Source: Ophiosphaerella korrae
Lineage: Eukaryota > Ascomycota > Dothideomycetes > Pleosporales > Phaeosphaeriaceae
Direction: 5' to 3'
Length of the DNA: 64,000 bases
Assembly (NCBI GenBank): GCA_028456385.1
Contig: JALNQF010000089.1
Coordinates: 109,694-173,693, forward strand
A model generated the notes under the pieces. It ran no database searches. It was not told where the DNA came from and was given only the letters and a program-made list of their open reading frames with translations. Position numbers and translations under genes: made by a program. Shown here one piece after another: positions 1 through 11,000 of the stretch; the stretch's first letter is position 1; each line of letters starts with the position of its first letter.

Positions 1-457
1 CGCCTTTTTTCTTCGGCTTCTTTTGCGCTTTGCCGCTATCCTTCTCTTTCCTGGATTCTGCTGTGCTTGGCCTTGTTGGCCCTTGATTATCGTCACCCTC
101 CTCCCTTCTCAAATCCCTCGGCCTACTATCCCATGCTACGATGGCGCTCCTCTTGAACTGATCCACAATCATGCGTCTCACTCCCCTCCCAACCTCTCCC
201 TCTTCAACCGGTACATATGGTTTGGGAATCGCGGATAGCACGGTTCGGTTGGTATAGATGCGTGTTGAGTAGATGAGCAATACAATCGAGAAGGTAAGTA
301 GATATACGCCGCCAATGACGAATAGCTTCTGCAGCTCACGGGTCTTGATCGACTGATGTATCGTTTCGGCCGGGGTAATAGCGAGGATAAGGAGAAGCAG
401 GAGTAGGACGGTGGTGTAGGTTGTCGAATACCAGATGCGGAAGAGGGGGATACGCAT
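1..457 (-). CDS. DLT1: DLT1-like 'defect at low temperature' membrane protein, N-terminal part
   Basis: The reverse strand is open from an ATG at 457 to the window edge, about 152 codons, so the C-terminus lies outside. The start MRIPLFRIWYSTTYTTVLLL leads into a first hydrophobic helix (about residues 14-28). A second helix follows (about 45-62, FVIGGVYLLTFSIVLLIYS). After it come TRIYTNRTVLSAIPKPYVPV and a basic stretch VRRMIVDQFKRSAIVAWDSRPRDL, then a Lys/Glu-rich low-complexity tail. This order matches my memory of the fungal DLT1 family, two-helix membrane proteins needed for growth in the cold whose biochemistry is unknown. No intron is visible. The identification rests on pattern memory. 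Confidence 0.8.
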   Translation of the reverse strand, partial: MRIPLFRIWYSTTYTTVLLLLLLILAITPAETIHQSIKTRELQKLFVIGGVYLLTFSIVLLIYSTRIYTNRTVLSAIPKPYVPVEEGEVGRGVRRMIVDQFKRSAIVAWDSRPRDLRREEGDDNQGPTRPSTAESRKEKDSGKAQKKPKKKG

Positions 458-1086
458 GATTGTGGTGATGATAAGGTCTATTAAAAAGTACTAAAGTATG
501 CATCGGTGGGGTAAATTAGAAATTAGAGCCATGTGACAGCTTCACATGTTGGCTGTGAGGTGGGAAGAGAGGCGCATCATTAGCCTTGGAGTTTGGGAGA
601 TTGCCAAGACACTGACGCATACCATCACGCACGCGCCACATATTCCTCACTACAGACGATGAGATCTTTCCTTCCGATGCTCACATTTGTTTGGTGCCTC
701 TATATATTATTGGCGGAAAGAAAAGTTGGTCGAAATTATGAAATGTTCTCAGTCAAGACCCAGCGGCACTTTCTCAGTCATACCAACACCTCACTGTGGG
801 ATTTTTGTCCCCACATTCACCCCCAGGCGGACATAATATACACAATATTAAAATTAATTGACATTAACATTATTCATTAACTTAGCGTATTGGTTTTTGG
901 TCAGGCTGTATCTCTATGTTGGGTATGCCCGCTACTTTTTGCTAGGTACCTCCTGGCAACTCCAACACATCCTGGAATTTCATACATGGTCGACGCTCAA
1001 CTACTCTTATTCATAAACCTTTCATTTTCTTTTGTCAATCTCCTGGATGACCAATTTATTACTGATCCTCATTCTCATATTCATTG
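458..1086. other. Intergenic, no gene seen
   Basis: Upstream region of the DLT1-like gene and downstream region of the RING-like gene. The part around 830-890 is AT-rich. Open frames here are short and have no recognisable motif. Confidence 0.5.
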
Positions 1087-1542
1087 TCATTCGCAATAAT
1101 CGATCTCTTCCTCATCATCACTAAAACCCATGTCAGCATCACTATCCGCAAAGTGCTCACCTGTCAGCAGAAGTTCGCCGATTTGTGTATGCTCATCCGT
1201 CATCTGCTGCATGGCTACTCGTTGTTCGTGAACGCGATGACGCTCTGGATGCTCCTTCTCCTGCTTATCATAATGGAAGACGATTGCCTTTGCAGCGCGA
1301 GTGCTTTCGGAATTTGCACCTAGGCTCTTGAAAATATTGTCGGCATCGCCTTGGGTGAGTCCGTCTAAGGCTTTCTCGAAGAAGATGCGACAGCAGGTCG
1401 GACATGAGTAGCGCATGTCAAGCCATGCCTCAAAACATTCTTCGCTATAACTGTGACCGCATGCTATGATACGAACGGCCGTGTGATATTCTTTCAGGAT
1501 GGCCACTGGGCTGGCATCCCTGTGATAAACGGCAAGCGGCAT
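1087..1542 (-). CDS. Small RING-like protein with incomplete zinc ligands
   Basis: A 151-residue reverse-strand frame. The segment VRIIACGHSYSEECFEAWLD followed by SCPTC has the layout of the second half of a RING finger (Cys-x-His, then Cys, then Cys-x2-Cys). The expected first pair reads Ser-Pro-Val-Ala instead of Cys-x2-Cys, and the ligand three residues after the His is Ser, so about three of eight zinc ligands are absent. The C-terminus is acidic (SDDEEEIDYCE). It could be a degenerate RING/U-box-like fold that no longer binds two zincs, or a model missing an upstream exon; the 150 bp upstream contains a Cys-x-Cys pair in another frame. E3 ligase function is not assured. Confidence 0.5.
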   Translation of the reverse strand: MPLAVYHRDASPVAILKEYHTAVRIIACGHSYSEECFEAWLDMRYSCPTCCRIFFEKALDGLTQGDADNIFKSLGANSESTRAAKAIVFHYDKQEKEHPERHRVHEQRVAMQQMTDEHTQIGELLLTGEHFADSDADMGFSDDEEEIDYCE

Positions 1543-2160
1543 GGTGTAGATAGTGCAGTCTTGTGAGACATGTGTATCGGATAGGTTGACCTATTCGACA
1601 CCGAGGCCCGTAAAGGTCTCTTTGCAGGCAAATACAATCATGGTTTTGATGGAGCATGGGAAAGAGTCAGGTCGTTTTCATGTAATTATGAGGAGCCGAG
1701 TTGGGGCGGAGGGGATCTTATCTCGCAGGACGAGGGTCCAAGGTCAACACAAAGCAGCGCGACACAGTGCCATGGCTATTGATCCGGCACTCACAAACGC
1801 TTAAAATAATTAACGGTGAAAATTTGGTTCAGATAGACACCTGGAGTTTTCATAGGAGGCATGAAGTTGAAGTGAAGTATTTAGTAGTTGGATATTTGAA
1901 CATGAGGGAAACATGATTTACTCGAAAATGAAACAATATGTTGATTTCATGTACTACTTCTTAGCAATCTTGAATATCGGAATGTAGCTTCATGCAAATC
2001 TTAAACCTAGAGTGATATAAGAACTCGAGCAACTTTATTCTTTATACGCAAGGGTGATACCTAGCCATCGTGCGGGCGACCTTTCGAAGGTTGGAACTAT
2101 CAATTTGCTAGAGATCATTATATAGCAATGTCGGAGATACATATTCCTACTCTTTCCGCC

Positions 2161-2168
2161 TATATAAG
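2161..2168 (+). promoter_or_regulatory. TATA box before the signal-peptide micro-ORF
   Basis: TATATAAG lies 36 nt upstream of the ATG at 2197. That is a normal TATA-to-start distance for a fungal gene with a very short leader. Confidence 0.35.
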
Positions 2169-2196
2169 AGCACAGGGAAGGATAGAGAATGAATGT

Positions 2197-2283
2197 ATGT
2201 TTACCAAGTACTCCCTCCTGCTAGCTTTTGTCACCGGCGCCTCTATTGCACAATTACCGGGGATGTGGCGATGGGCGTGCTAG
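2197..2283 (+). CDS. Orphan signal-peptide micro-ORF (28 codons) or relic of a secreted protein
   Basis: The frame starts MFTKYSLLLAFVTGASIAQL and stops at TAG after 28 codons. It has one basic residue, a hydrophobic core and an Ala-Ser-Ile-Ala cleavage context, which is a typical fungal secretion signal. Almost no mature protein follows. I could not join it convincingly to a downstream exon: the splices I tried ran into stops within a few codons. It may be the first exon of a decayed secreted protein, a real micropeptide, or chance. Confidence 0.3.
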   Translation: MFTKYSLLLAFVTGASIAQLPGMWRWAC

Positions 2284-2835
2284 AATTAGAGCTTTTTACT
2301 TAGGTAACTATCAATCTAGGCTAGGACATATGGAATAATTACGCTATGTTTTTCCGTCTGTTGAACAAGGTATTCACTCCGTCCTGGAAGACTGAATGAA
2401 AGTCGCGGTGATTGCATGACATAATGAAGAAGCTACCTAAGCCGACGCGTTAGCTGAATGAAAGGGATCATCAAGATTAGTTTCACATATTAGCACGCAT
2501 GGCAGTGATCAGAAAATGAATTACTTCACGTGAAAGTGAGAGCCCACTATTGTTTCTCGTTGAATCTCAGCGCGTTCATGCAAATGCAGGGATATGAGCG
2601 CTAATTTCGTTAGCGCCTTTGGCCGACCCTGACAACAACGCGTCCCAAACAAAAGCAGTCCCTCAAATAAACACAACACTGCTCGGCACCTCCCCACCCC
2701 ACCATCTTCCCTCCTCAGATCCCTCGTCTCCATGACACGCGCTAGCTTTGCGTGAGTCTGAGCCTTCTCATTTCTTTTCTTTCTTTTACCTCACGCCTCT
2801 GGCTTGCCGAGGCCCACACATACTCCTTTTCCGCG

Positions 2836-5800
2836 ATGGACGACTCACTTATGGAAGATTCCATTTTTGACGATGGCGCAAGCTCAGATTTCGCGCCACC
2901 TGCTAAACCCGCAAAGGTTGTGAAGGCCAAAGCCGCCCCAAAGAAAGCAGCAGCACCTGCCAAGGCTCGAGGACGACCTGCGGGTGCGACAGCGAAGCCA
3001 AAGACCAAAGCTGTGCCCAAGAAAAAGCGCAAAGATGACTCGGATGAGGAGAATTCAGATCTTGACATGGAGGAGGTCCCACAGGTTGACGACGAGTCTC
3101 TGCTCATAGACACTCCACCTAAACAGAAGAAGGCGCCAGCGCCCAAGAAGAAGGCACCAATCGCAGACGCTGTCGATGAGGACATTGATATCGCCAACAT
3201 GGGCGAAGCCCAAGGCACCAAGCCCAAAAAAGGTGCAGGCGCTGCAAGTGACAAATATCAGATGGTGGGTGTTCACACAGCAAGTTCTCGATAGCAGGGG
3301 CTAACATTTGCGCAGTTGACCCATTTGGAGCATATCATGAAGCGACCAGACACCTACATTGGCTCCGTAGAGCGAACGACCGACAAGATGTGGGTATACA
3401 ATTCAGCCACTGAAAGTATGGAGTTTCGCGACGTATCCTATGTGCCTGGTCTCTATAAAATCTTCGATGAGATCCTCGTGAACGCTGCAGACAACAAGCA
3501 GAACGACAAGAATATGAGCGAGATTCGCGTTACTGTGGACCGAGAATCTGGCGAGGTATCAATCAAGAACGACGGCAAGGGCATTCCGATTGAAATCCAC
3601 CGCGAGCACGGCATATACGTCCCGGAGATGATTTTTGGTCATCTCCTTACCTCGTCAAATTATGACGATAACCAACAAAAGGTCACTGGTGGTCGTAACG
3701 GTTATGGAGCTAAGCTCTGTAACGTCTTTAGTACCGAGTTCACGGTTGAAACGGTCGACTCCAAGCAGAAGAAGAAATACAAGCAGACCTGGACACACAA
3801 CATGAGTCAGATGGGCAAGGCCAAGATCACAGATCAGAAGTCGTCTGACGACTATACGAAAATCACCTGGAAAGCCGATTACGATAAGTTTGGCATGGAA
3901 GGCATTGATGACGACTTCGAGGCTCTTATTAAACGGCGTACATACGACATGGCTGGAACACTTCGTGGCATAAAGGTTTACCTCAATGGCGATCGCGTCA
4001 AGGTGACATCGTTTGCGAAGTATATGGAGATGTACACGAAAGCTATTTCACGCGAGCAAGGCAATAGCGAGGATGATACTCGTAAGGAAGTTATTATCAC
4101 CGATAAGCATGAGCGTTGGGATGTCGGCTTCGCCGTATCCGATGGATCTTTCAACCAAGTTTCCTTTGTCAACTCGATCGCAACAACTTCTGGTGGAACA
4201 CACGTGAATTATATCGCGGATCAGATCATCGAGAAGCTCATGGCCGTTGTCAACAAGAAAAATAAGGCAGCAGTCAAATTGAAGCCTGCTCAGATCAAGA
4301 ATCACATCTTCTTGTTTGTCAACTGTTCGATCGTTAATCCGGCCTTTACATCCCAGACGAAAGAGCAGTTGACAACTAAGGCAAGCCAATTTGGTAGCAA
4401 GCCTATACTGAGTGACAAGTTTATGAAGGCAATCGAGAAGACGGAGGTCATTCAGAACATCATGCATTTCGCACAACAAAAGGCAGATCAGATGATGAAA
4501 AAGACCGACGGCAACAAACGCAACCGCATCAACAACGCGAAGCTTACAGACGCCAACAAGGCAGGGACGAAGGATGGCCATCTATGCACTCTAATTCTCA
4601 CTGAGGGTGAATCGGCTAGTGTACTTGCGTTGGCAGGACGTGCTGTCGTGAATCAGGACCTGTTTGGAGTGTTCCCGCTTCGTGGTAAGCTTCTCAACGT
4701 TCGAGACGCCACTGTTGAACAAATCATGAAGAACCAAGAGATTCAAAATATCAAGAAATTTATGGGCCTACAGCACAAGAAGGAATACACTGTTGCAGAT
4801 ATGAAAGGTCTTCGCTATGGTCATCTCATGATTATGACGGATCAGGATCACGACGGTAGCCATATCAAGGGACTTCTCATCAACTTCCTTCAGTGTCAGT
4901 TTCCAAGTTTGCTCAAGATTCCCGGGTTCCTCCTCGAGTTCATCACACCAATTGTCAAAGTCTGGAAAGGTGACGTGAAGCTTCAGCGAGGCCTCAAGAG
5001 CTTCTTCTCTATGCCCGAATATGAGGAATGGAAAGAGCAACACAAGAATGAGCGAGGATGGGAGCATAAGTACTTCAAGGGATTGGGTACCAGCGACCCT
5101 GTCGATGCGCAAATATACTTCAAGGATCTTGACACTCACATGAAGGGTTTTCAGGTGATGCGCGAAGAGGAGGAGAAGCTCATAGAATTGGCGTTTTCTA
5201 AAAAGAAGGCCGATGCGCGTAAGGAGTGGCTTGGGAACTTCGTGCCTGGCAACCATCTGGACTTAACCGCTCGCGATATCTCGTATGATGATTTTGTCAA
5301 CAAGGAGTTCATTCTGTTCTCCCTGGCAGATAACCTCCGGTCCATCCCATCAGTAATAGATGGTCTCAAACCGGGTCAACGAAAGGTTATCTACATTTGT
5401 TTCAAGCGGAATATTCGGAAAGAATTGAAAGTTGCCGAGTTGACTGGTGCAGTCATGGGCGGCACAGACTACGCACACGGAGATGCTTCTTTACATGGCA
5501 CCATCATCGGCCTCGCACAGAATTTTGTGGGTTCGAACAACATAAACTATTTGGAGCCCAGTGGAAACTTCGGTTCTCGACTCAGGGGTGGTGCGGATGC
5601 TGCCAGCGCCAGGTACATCTACACGCGTCTATCACCGTTCGCTCGTAGACTATTCCATGCTCACGATGACGCACTGCTCACGCACGGAGAGTCGGATGGT
5701 AAAAAAATGGAACCTGAAATGTACGTTCCAGTCATTCCGGCAATCCTCGTGAATGGTAGCAGTGGTATTGGGACGGGCTGGAGTTCAGAAATTCCTAATT

Positions 5801-8079
5801 ACAATCCCATGGACATCGTCGAAAACATCAGGATCCGTTTGCAGCCTGGCGCCTCCAAGGAAGATATGAAACCAATGTTGCCATGGTACAAGGGCTTCAC
5901 TGGCACGACTCAAGACCTTGGAAACGACCGTTACCAATTCACAGGTACGATCCGCCAAACTGGGGAGAACGAGCTCGAAGTGACGGAGCTTCCAGTGCGC
6001 TACTGGACGCAGGAGTTCAAGGAAAAGCTAGAAGAAATAATCAAAGCAGAGAAGACCCCGGCTTTTGTCAAGGATTACATTGACTATAATACACCAGATC
6101 GGGTTCATTTCATTATCAAGATGGAGGATAAGCATATGCTGAATGCGGTCCAAAAGGGCTTAGAGGAGACTTTCAAGCTTTATTCCAAGCAATCTACCTC
6201 GAACTTGGTCGCTTTTGATGCACAAGGCCGTATTCACAAGTACGCTACGGTTCTCGACATCATGGAAGAGTTCTATCATGTTCGACTAAGGTTCTACGAG
6301 AAGCGAAAGCAGCACCAGTTGAGCGTCATGGAGAAGGACCTTTCCAGGATGACTAACCAGGCACGATTTATCCAAATGATCATTGATGGAAAGCTCGTTA
6401 TCTCGAAGAAAAAGAAGGCTGTTCTCGTTGCTGAACTCAAAAAGCTCAACTTCACCCCGTTTCCCAAGGTCGAAGACGCTCAGAAAGCTGGCGAGGAAGA
6501 AGATGCTATGGAAGACGAGGAAGAATCTGAGACTAATGTCGAAGTCAATGCTAATGATTACGACTACCTCTTAGGTGTAAGCCATTTCCTTCCCTCAGAC
6601 TGTTTGTGTACTAACTCGTTCTAGATGGCGATCTGGTCCTTGACCCAGGAGCGAGTCGAGAAGCTTCGCCAGCAAATTGGTGATAAGGAGGAAGAAGTTG
6701 ACACTCTTATCAAGATGTCCCCCAAGGATATCTGGAACGTGGATCTAGACGCCTTCGTTGAGGAGTGGAATGAGCAAAATGACCAAGAGGCGAAACGCAA
6801 AAAGAAGATAGCAAGCATCACACGCCGCGCTTCGCATAAGCTTGGCATCGGCGCGTCGAAAGGAGGCAAGAAGAAGAAGAGAAAGGCTGGTGACAGCGGA
6901 TCTGAGGATGACTCAGTATCGGACTTTGGCCCAGCTAAGAAAAAGGCCAAGCCCAAGAAGGAGGGATTACTGAGCTATCTTCGCGAGGATCAAGAGCCTA
7001 CAAAGAAGCCAAACGCAACTGCTGCACTGAAGAGTAGTTCAGCGTTTGGCTCCACTGCACCATCCAAGCAAGGCACATTGTTGTCTCACCTCGTCAAGAA
7101 GGAAAGCACGCCACAAACGGAAGAGGTATCTGATGACAAGCCAAGTTCAAGTACTGCTGCGCAGGCTACGAAGCGGGGTCGTCAAGCAGGTGCGAAGAAC
7201 GTCAAGAAGCCAGTCGCTGTCATTGAGTCAGAGGATGAGGAGTCTGACATTTTCGCTGCCGTAGCCAAGGAAGCTGAGACTGCCACTACGTCTCGCACTG
7301 GTCGTGCTGTTACGAAACAAGCGCCGAAGTACAATCTCGACAACAGCGATAGCGATTCCGAGGGCGACGACCTGCTTGGCGATGTTAGTACCATGGTCAA
7401 GACTATCGGCGCTGGTAGTAATGGCGTTCCGATGTTCAAAGCGACGGGCATTGCTCGCCCTGGCAGCAACGGAAGCGCCCGGCCAGGAAGTGCTACCGGA
7501 GGTTCGAAAGCGGCAAAGAAAGCCAGTCCGATTGAGGTTGACGATGATGAGACAAACTATGAGGGTCTTATGCCACAGCCTTCTCCCAAGCGTCCTGCAC
7601 CTCGCAATGTCAATGACACAATTATGAGCTCAGACGATGACAACTTTGGCCTTCCGACCAAGAAGCCTGCTCCTAGCAAGTTGACCGCTAGGCCAAAACT
7701 TGCCAAACCAGCTCCGAAGGCAAAAGCCTCATCTACAGTTGCCGCAAAAAAGACCACCGCGCTAAGCCCCGCAGCGAAAGCCTATGCTGCCAAGCTTGCA
7801 AAAGCCTCAGGTGCGCTAACTAAACCCGCGCCTAAGGCTAAGAAGCCTGTCCTTGTCGACTCGGATGAAGACATGGAGGAGGCAGACGCCATCGCGAACG
7901 ATCTCCTATCTGACGAAGACGAAGACGAAGACGAACCCACACCTAAGCCAACCTCGCGATCTGCCGCTGCTCGACCTGGTCGACGTGCTGCTGCCCAGCC
8001 AGCGAAGTATGTTGTCAGTGATGATGAGATGGATTCGGACGAGGCGTCAGAGCCGAGCTTCGAGGACGATAGCGAGTAG
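2836..8079 (+). CDS. TOP2: DNA topoisomerase II (join 2836-3264, 3316-6576, 6625-8079)
   Basis: Homodimeric type IIA topoisomerase that passes one DNA duplex through a double-strand break in another, using ATP, in the nucleus. The spliced product is 1714 aa. Introns are 51 bp (3265-3315) and 48 bp (6577-6624, with CTAAC before TAG). Domains in order: an acidic and Lys/Ala-rich leader (1-143); GHKL ATPase with GGRNGYGAKL near residue 270; TOPRIM with EGESA at about 573-577, PLRGKLLNVRDAT, and DQDHDG starting at 652; winged helix with the catalytic Tyr in SARYIYT (about Tyr910); coiled-coil C-gate; and a long disordered Lys/Ser/Asp-rich tail from about 1250. The second exon joins to AIWSLTQERVEKL exactly as the family requires. 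The start at 2836 (MDDSLMEDSIFDDG) is preferred to in-frame upstream codons because acidic N-termini are usual. TOPRIM has Glu where most homologues have Asp (EGDSA). Confidence 0.97.
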
Positions 8080-11000
8080 GCGATCATCGAGTGTAAGGAA
8101 ATAAAAGGAACAGGACTCGAAGCGTTCGAGTGATTCGGCGGAGGCAAAGTGGGCGTGCTAACATCGATAATTGCTTTATAAGGCGTTTGATTTCTTCACT
8201 TTCAGTGGTCTATTGTACAGGCGCTCAACAGGACCCATGGTCCACAAGGTGTTCTGGCGTTAATACTTTCGCAAGTTCATCTCATCGTCTTGGACGTGTA
8301 TATTTTATCCAGCCTCAGCTAGTTATGACGTTTAGCAATCGTATACAGAATGATTATACATTTGATTGACGGTATTTCCTCTATCATCACCGAGGCCCTC
8401 TGCGGTTGCTGAGCAAACTACTGCATGTAATCAGACGTGTGTCTGGCGTGAGCAATTCAATTACCATCAGCTATCACTCCTGAGAACTGTTACCACATCA
8501 ACGCTTTCAGCCACCATATGGCACCATCAACCGACTGGAAATTTGTTCCTCATGCAGTACCACGTGCAATCTTAACTTACAGCTCGAGAGCCCCTCTAAC
8601 GATCAAGAACCCGAGCTACCCGAAATTCTGCGTCTACATCGTAACTCTACCGGACCCCTTCTCCAGGGTAAAGGAATGGGCCAAAGAGTGCGTTTACTAT
8701 TTCCTGCATAACCATGCTAACGGCCCGCTGCTGACAGACGGGAGCACACGGCTATAAACCAACGACGACGTGTGCAATCAAATCACTGTTGATGGACCAT
8801 GCGGGAAGTTCTCCGATTCGATTTATCGAGTAGGGAGTGCTCACTGTATCATGCGCCCATTCTGCGCTGGGAATGAGAGGTTCTCAGGCAGTTGCTCCGA
8901 GTCTGTTCACCGCATGAAGGCCTCGGAGTGTAGCAGCGAGTAGCAGTATCTGGGACAGTTACATGCATCACTACGCCGGCCACGTTAAACCTGGATCGGA
9001 AATACTGCGCCGAAGCTTGTCGCTTTGCGGGTAGTGTGATCGTGGCGCGATAGGAGCGGGGCTGTGTTCAAGAGTTGGTGGCAGAGTCACTGCCAAGATG
9101 AAAGGAACGAGTGGGGCGGGGGACTGTAGTCCCTTTGTGCGACTTGATGCGCTGGCTGGTGGCTTTGCGAGTCATGAAGACGCAAAGTGCACTATTGCCG
9201 AGTACAGAAGTAGAATGCATGTTAATTTCTCGTATAAGCATGACACATGAAGTAGTGAATATAAATGACATGAGGCTTATTAGTGGTATTATGCTGGAAA
9301 ACGTGAAGTCCACCCCCTTAAAAGGCTCGATCTGGACTTTTCAGGACATTTGAAAATGATGGGTGGATCCATCCTCGCACAGTGGCACCTGTCATCTGTC
9401 AGTAACATGTTCCGTCTACCACGGCTGTGCCACTTGTGTTACAGATCTCCTCTGATGAGCAGTCCCGTCAACGAAAGTCCACCAAGAACTGTTTGTAAGT
9501 CCCCGAAATTGGAAGCAGTAGCTCAACTGCAGGGGCCGAAAAGTTGTTTCCAATAGGCTACAGCCGATCCTCAGTAGTATTCGTACGATGATTTTTTTCT
9601 AACCACTAGGATTTGGCTTGATTCTAGCAAATTTACTGGCGCAGGATGAGTGTAGAAATCGCTCAGAAATGAGAAATGGTATAGGGGGACCACCCGGGCT
9701 ATAAACGATGAAATGAGTAGAAGCTAGTAAGTTATTAGGTCTTAGCAAGGTCGCCCCAAGTTTGAAGAGGTGAGATGTGCTGTTTGGTGACACTAAGGAC
9801 AGAACTGATACTTTCCTTGTGTCAGCTCGGAGCACAGTAACCGAATGGGTCATGTTGGGGTAACGAAGGGGGCTGCTTGAGAGGATTTTACGGGATAATG
9901 CCTTGCGGGAAGTGAAGAACTCGTTGCTCACTGGTACTCCCTGCTTGTCCGTAGGGACAAAAAGCGCCACAAAGCTTGATTGTATCACAACAGATATTAG
10001 TCAGAACCTACCAAAATACTTCCGGTCGTCTGCCCTCGACTAATACGCACCCCAGCTCAGTCTTTGCAGAGACGTTGTGTGTTTGGCACATTGCCACCTG
10101 TGTTGCCAGTCCGTAATTGTTCCTGGGGTGATGACAAGACCGTCTCCCTTTGTAGCTAAACGATAAGAGCATACCCCTGCGTGGCGCCGTTGGCGTTTCC
10201 CTTATATAGATAATCATATAGCGCTCTCAAATGTACCCGATCGAGGCCATGCAAAATGATGGGAACTTGTTGAGCAAGAATAGCAAAGCGGTGCCGAAAT
10301 TCCAAAAATTCAGCTATGGAATTATATTCTGCACGCTATAGGTGATCTCGACAGCTGCGTTGCACAGCCATGTTGGGCCCCTGGCCTTGGCTCTAAATAT
10401 CAACGGCTGAATCAAGCACATGGTGTTCGATGGCTCAGAGGCTGTGAGTGAGCGGTAGTGATTGTTGAATATCGTGCTATACTACGAGGCCGCCGGTGTA
10501 TATTAGGAGATGGATGATGATGTACACAGGCCTAGTGTGCACTAGTTGCTCCGATCGGCCACGGAGCACAAAGGGTTACAAGAGATGATAGTGCCGATGG
10601 TGGTCTGCCATGGTTATCAACTTCTGTATGCAACTATAGGAGCAAGGTTCTGCTCCCAAGAGTGGTTCGATTTTGGTAGCGAGTATCACTAAACCTGTTA
10701 GCAGATTACACTTGGAGTCAGACGGTTTCGTTAAACTTATGTCTTTGAGTTCTATGAAAATGTCCCTTGTATTTTCTCCTTGGCTCAGAGGTATACGTTC
10801 CATCGCGAAGCGTTTGTAATAGGCTTATATTTGGACCCAGGAGCATGATGAAAATTGCTGCAACCTCGGCTGCTCCAATCTTGAGTCAATCATATCAAGT
10901 AACACTATCGGAGAGCTGCATAATTACTGGTGTACAATGGTTCTATTTCGAATGTTCCAAGCAGTCGCAGAAGTTTCAGAGGCGGTTGTAGCATCAAAGC

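Larger units (their letters stand above)
1543..2835. other. Intergenic; TOP2 upstream region
   Basis: Region between the divergently transcribed RING-like gene and TOP2. Apart from the signal-peptide micro-ORF at 2197-2283 and its TATA box I see no gene. The stretch 1800-2060 is AT-rich. Confidence 0.5.
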
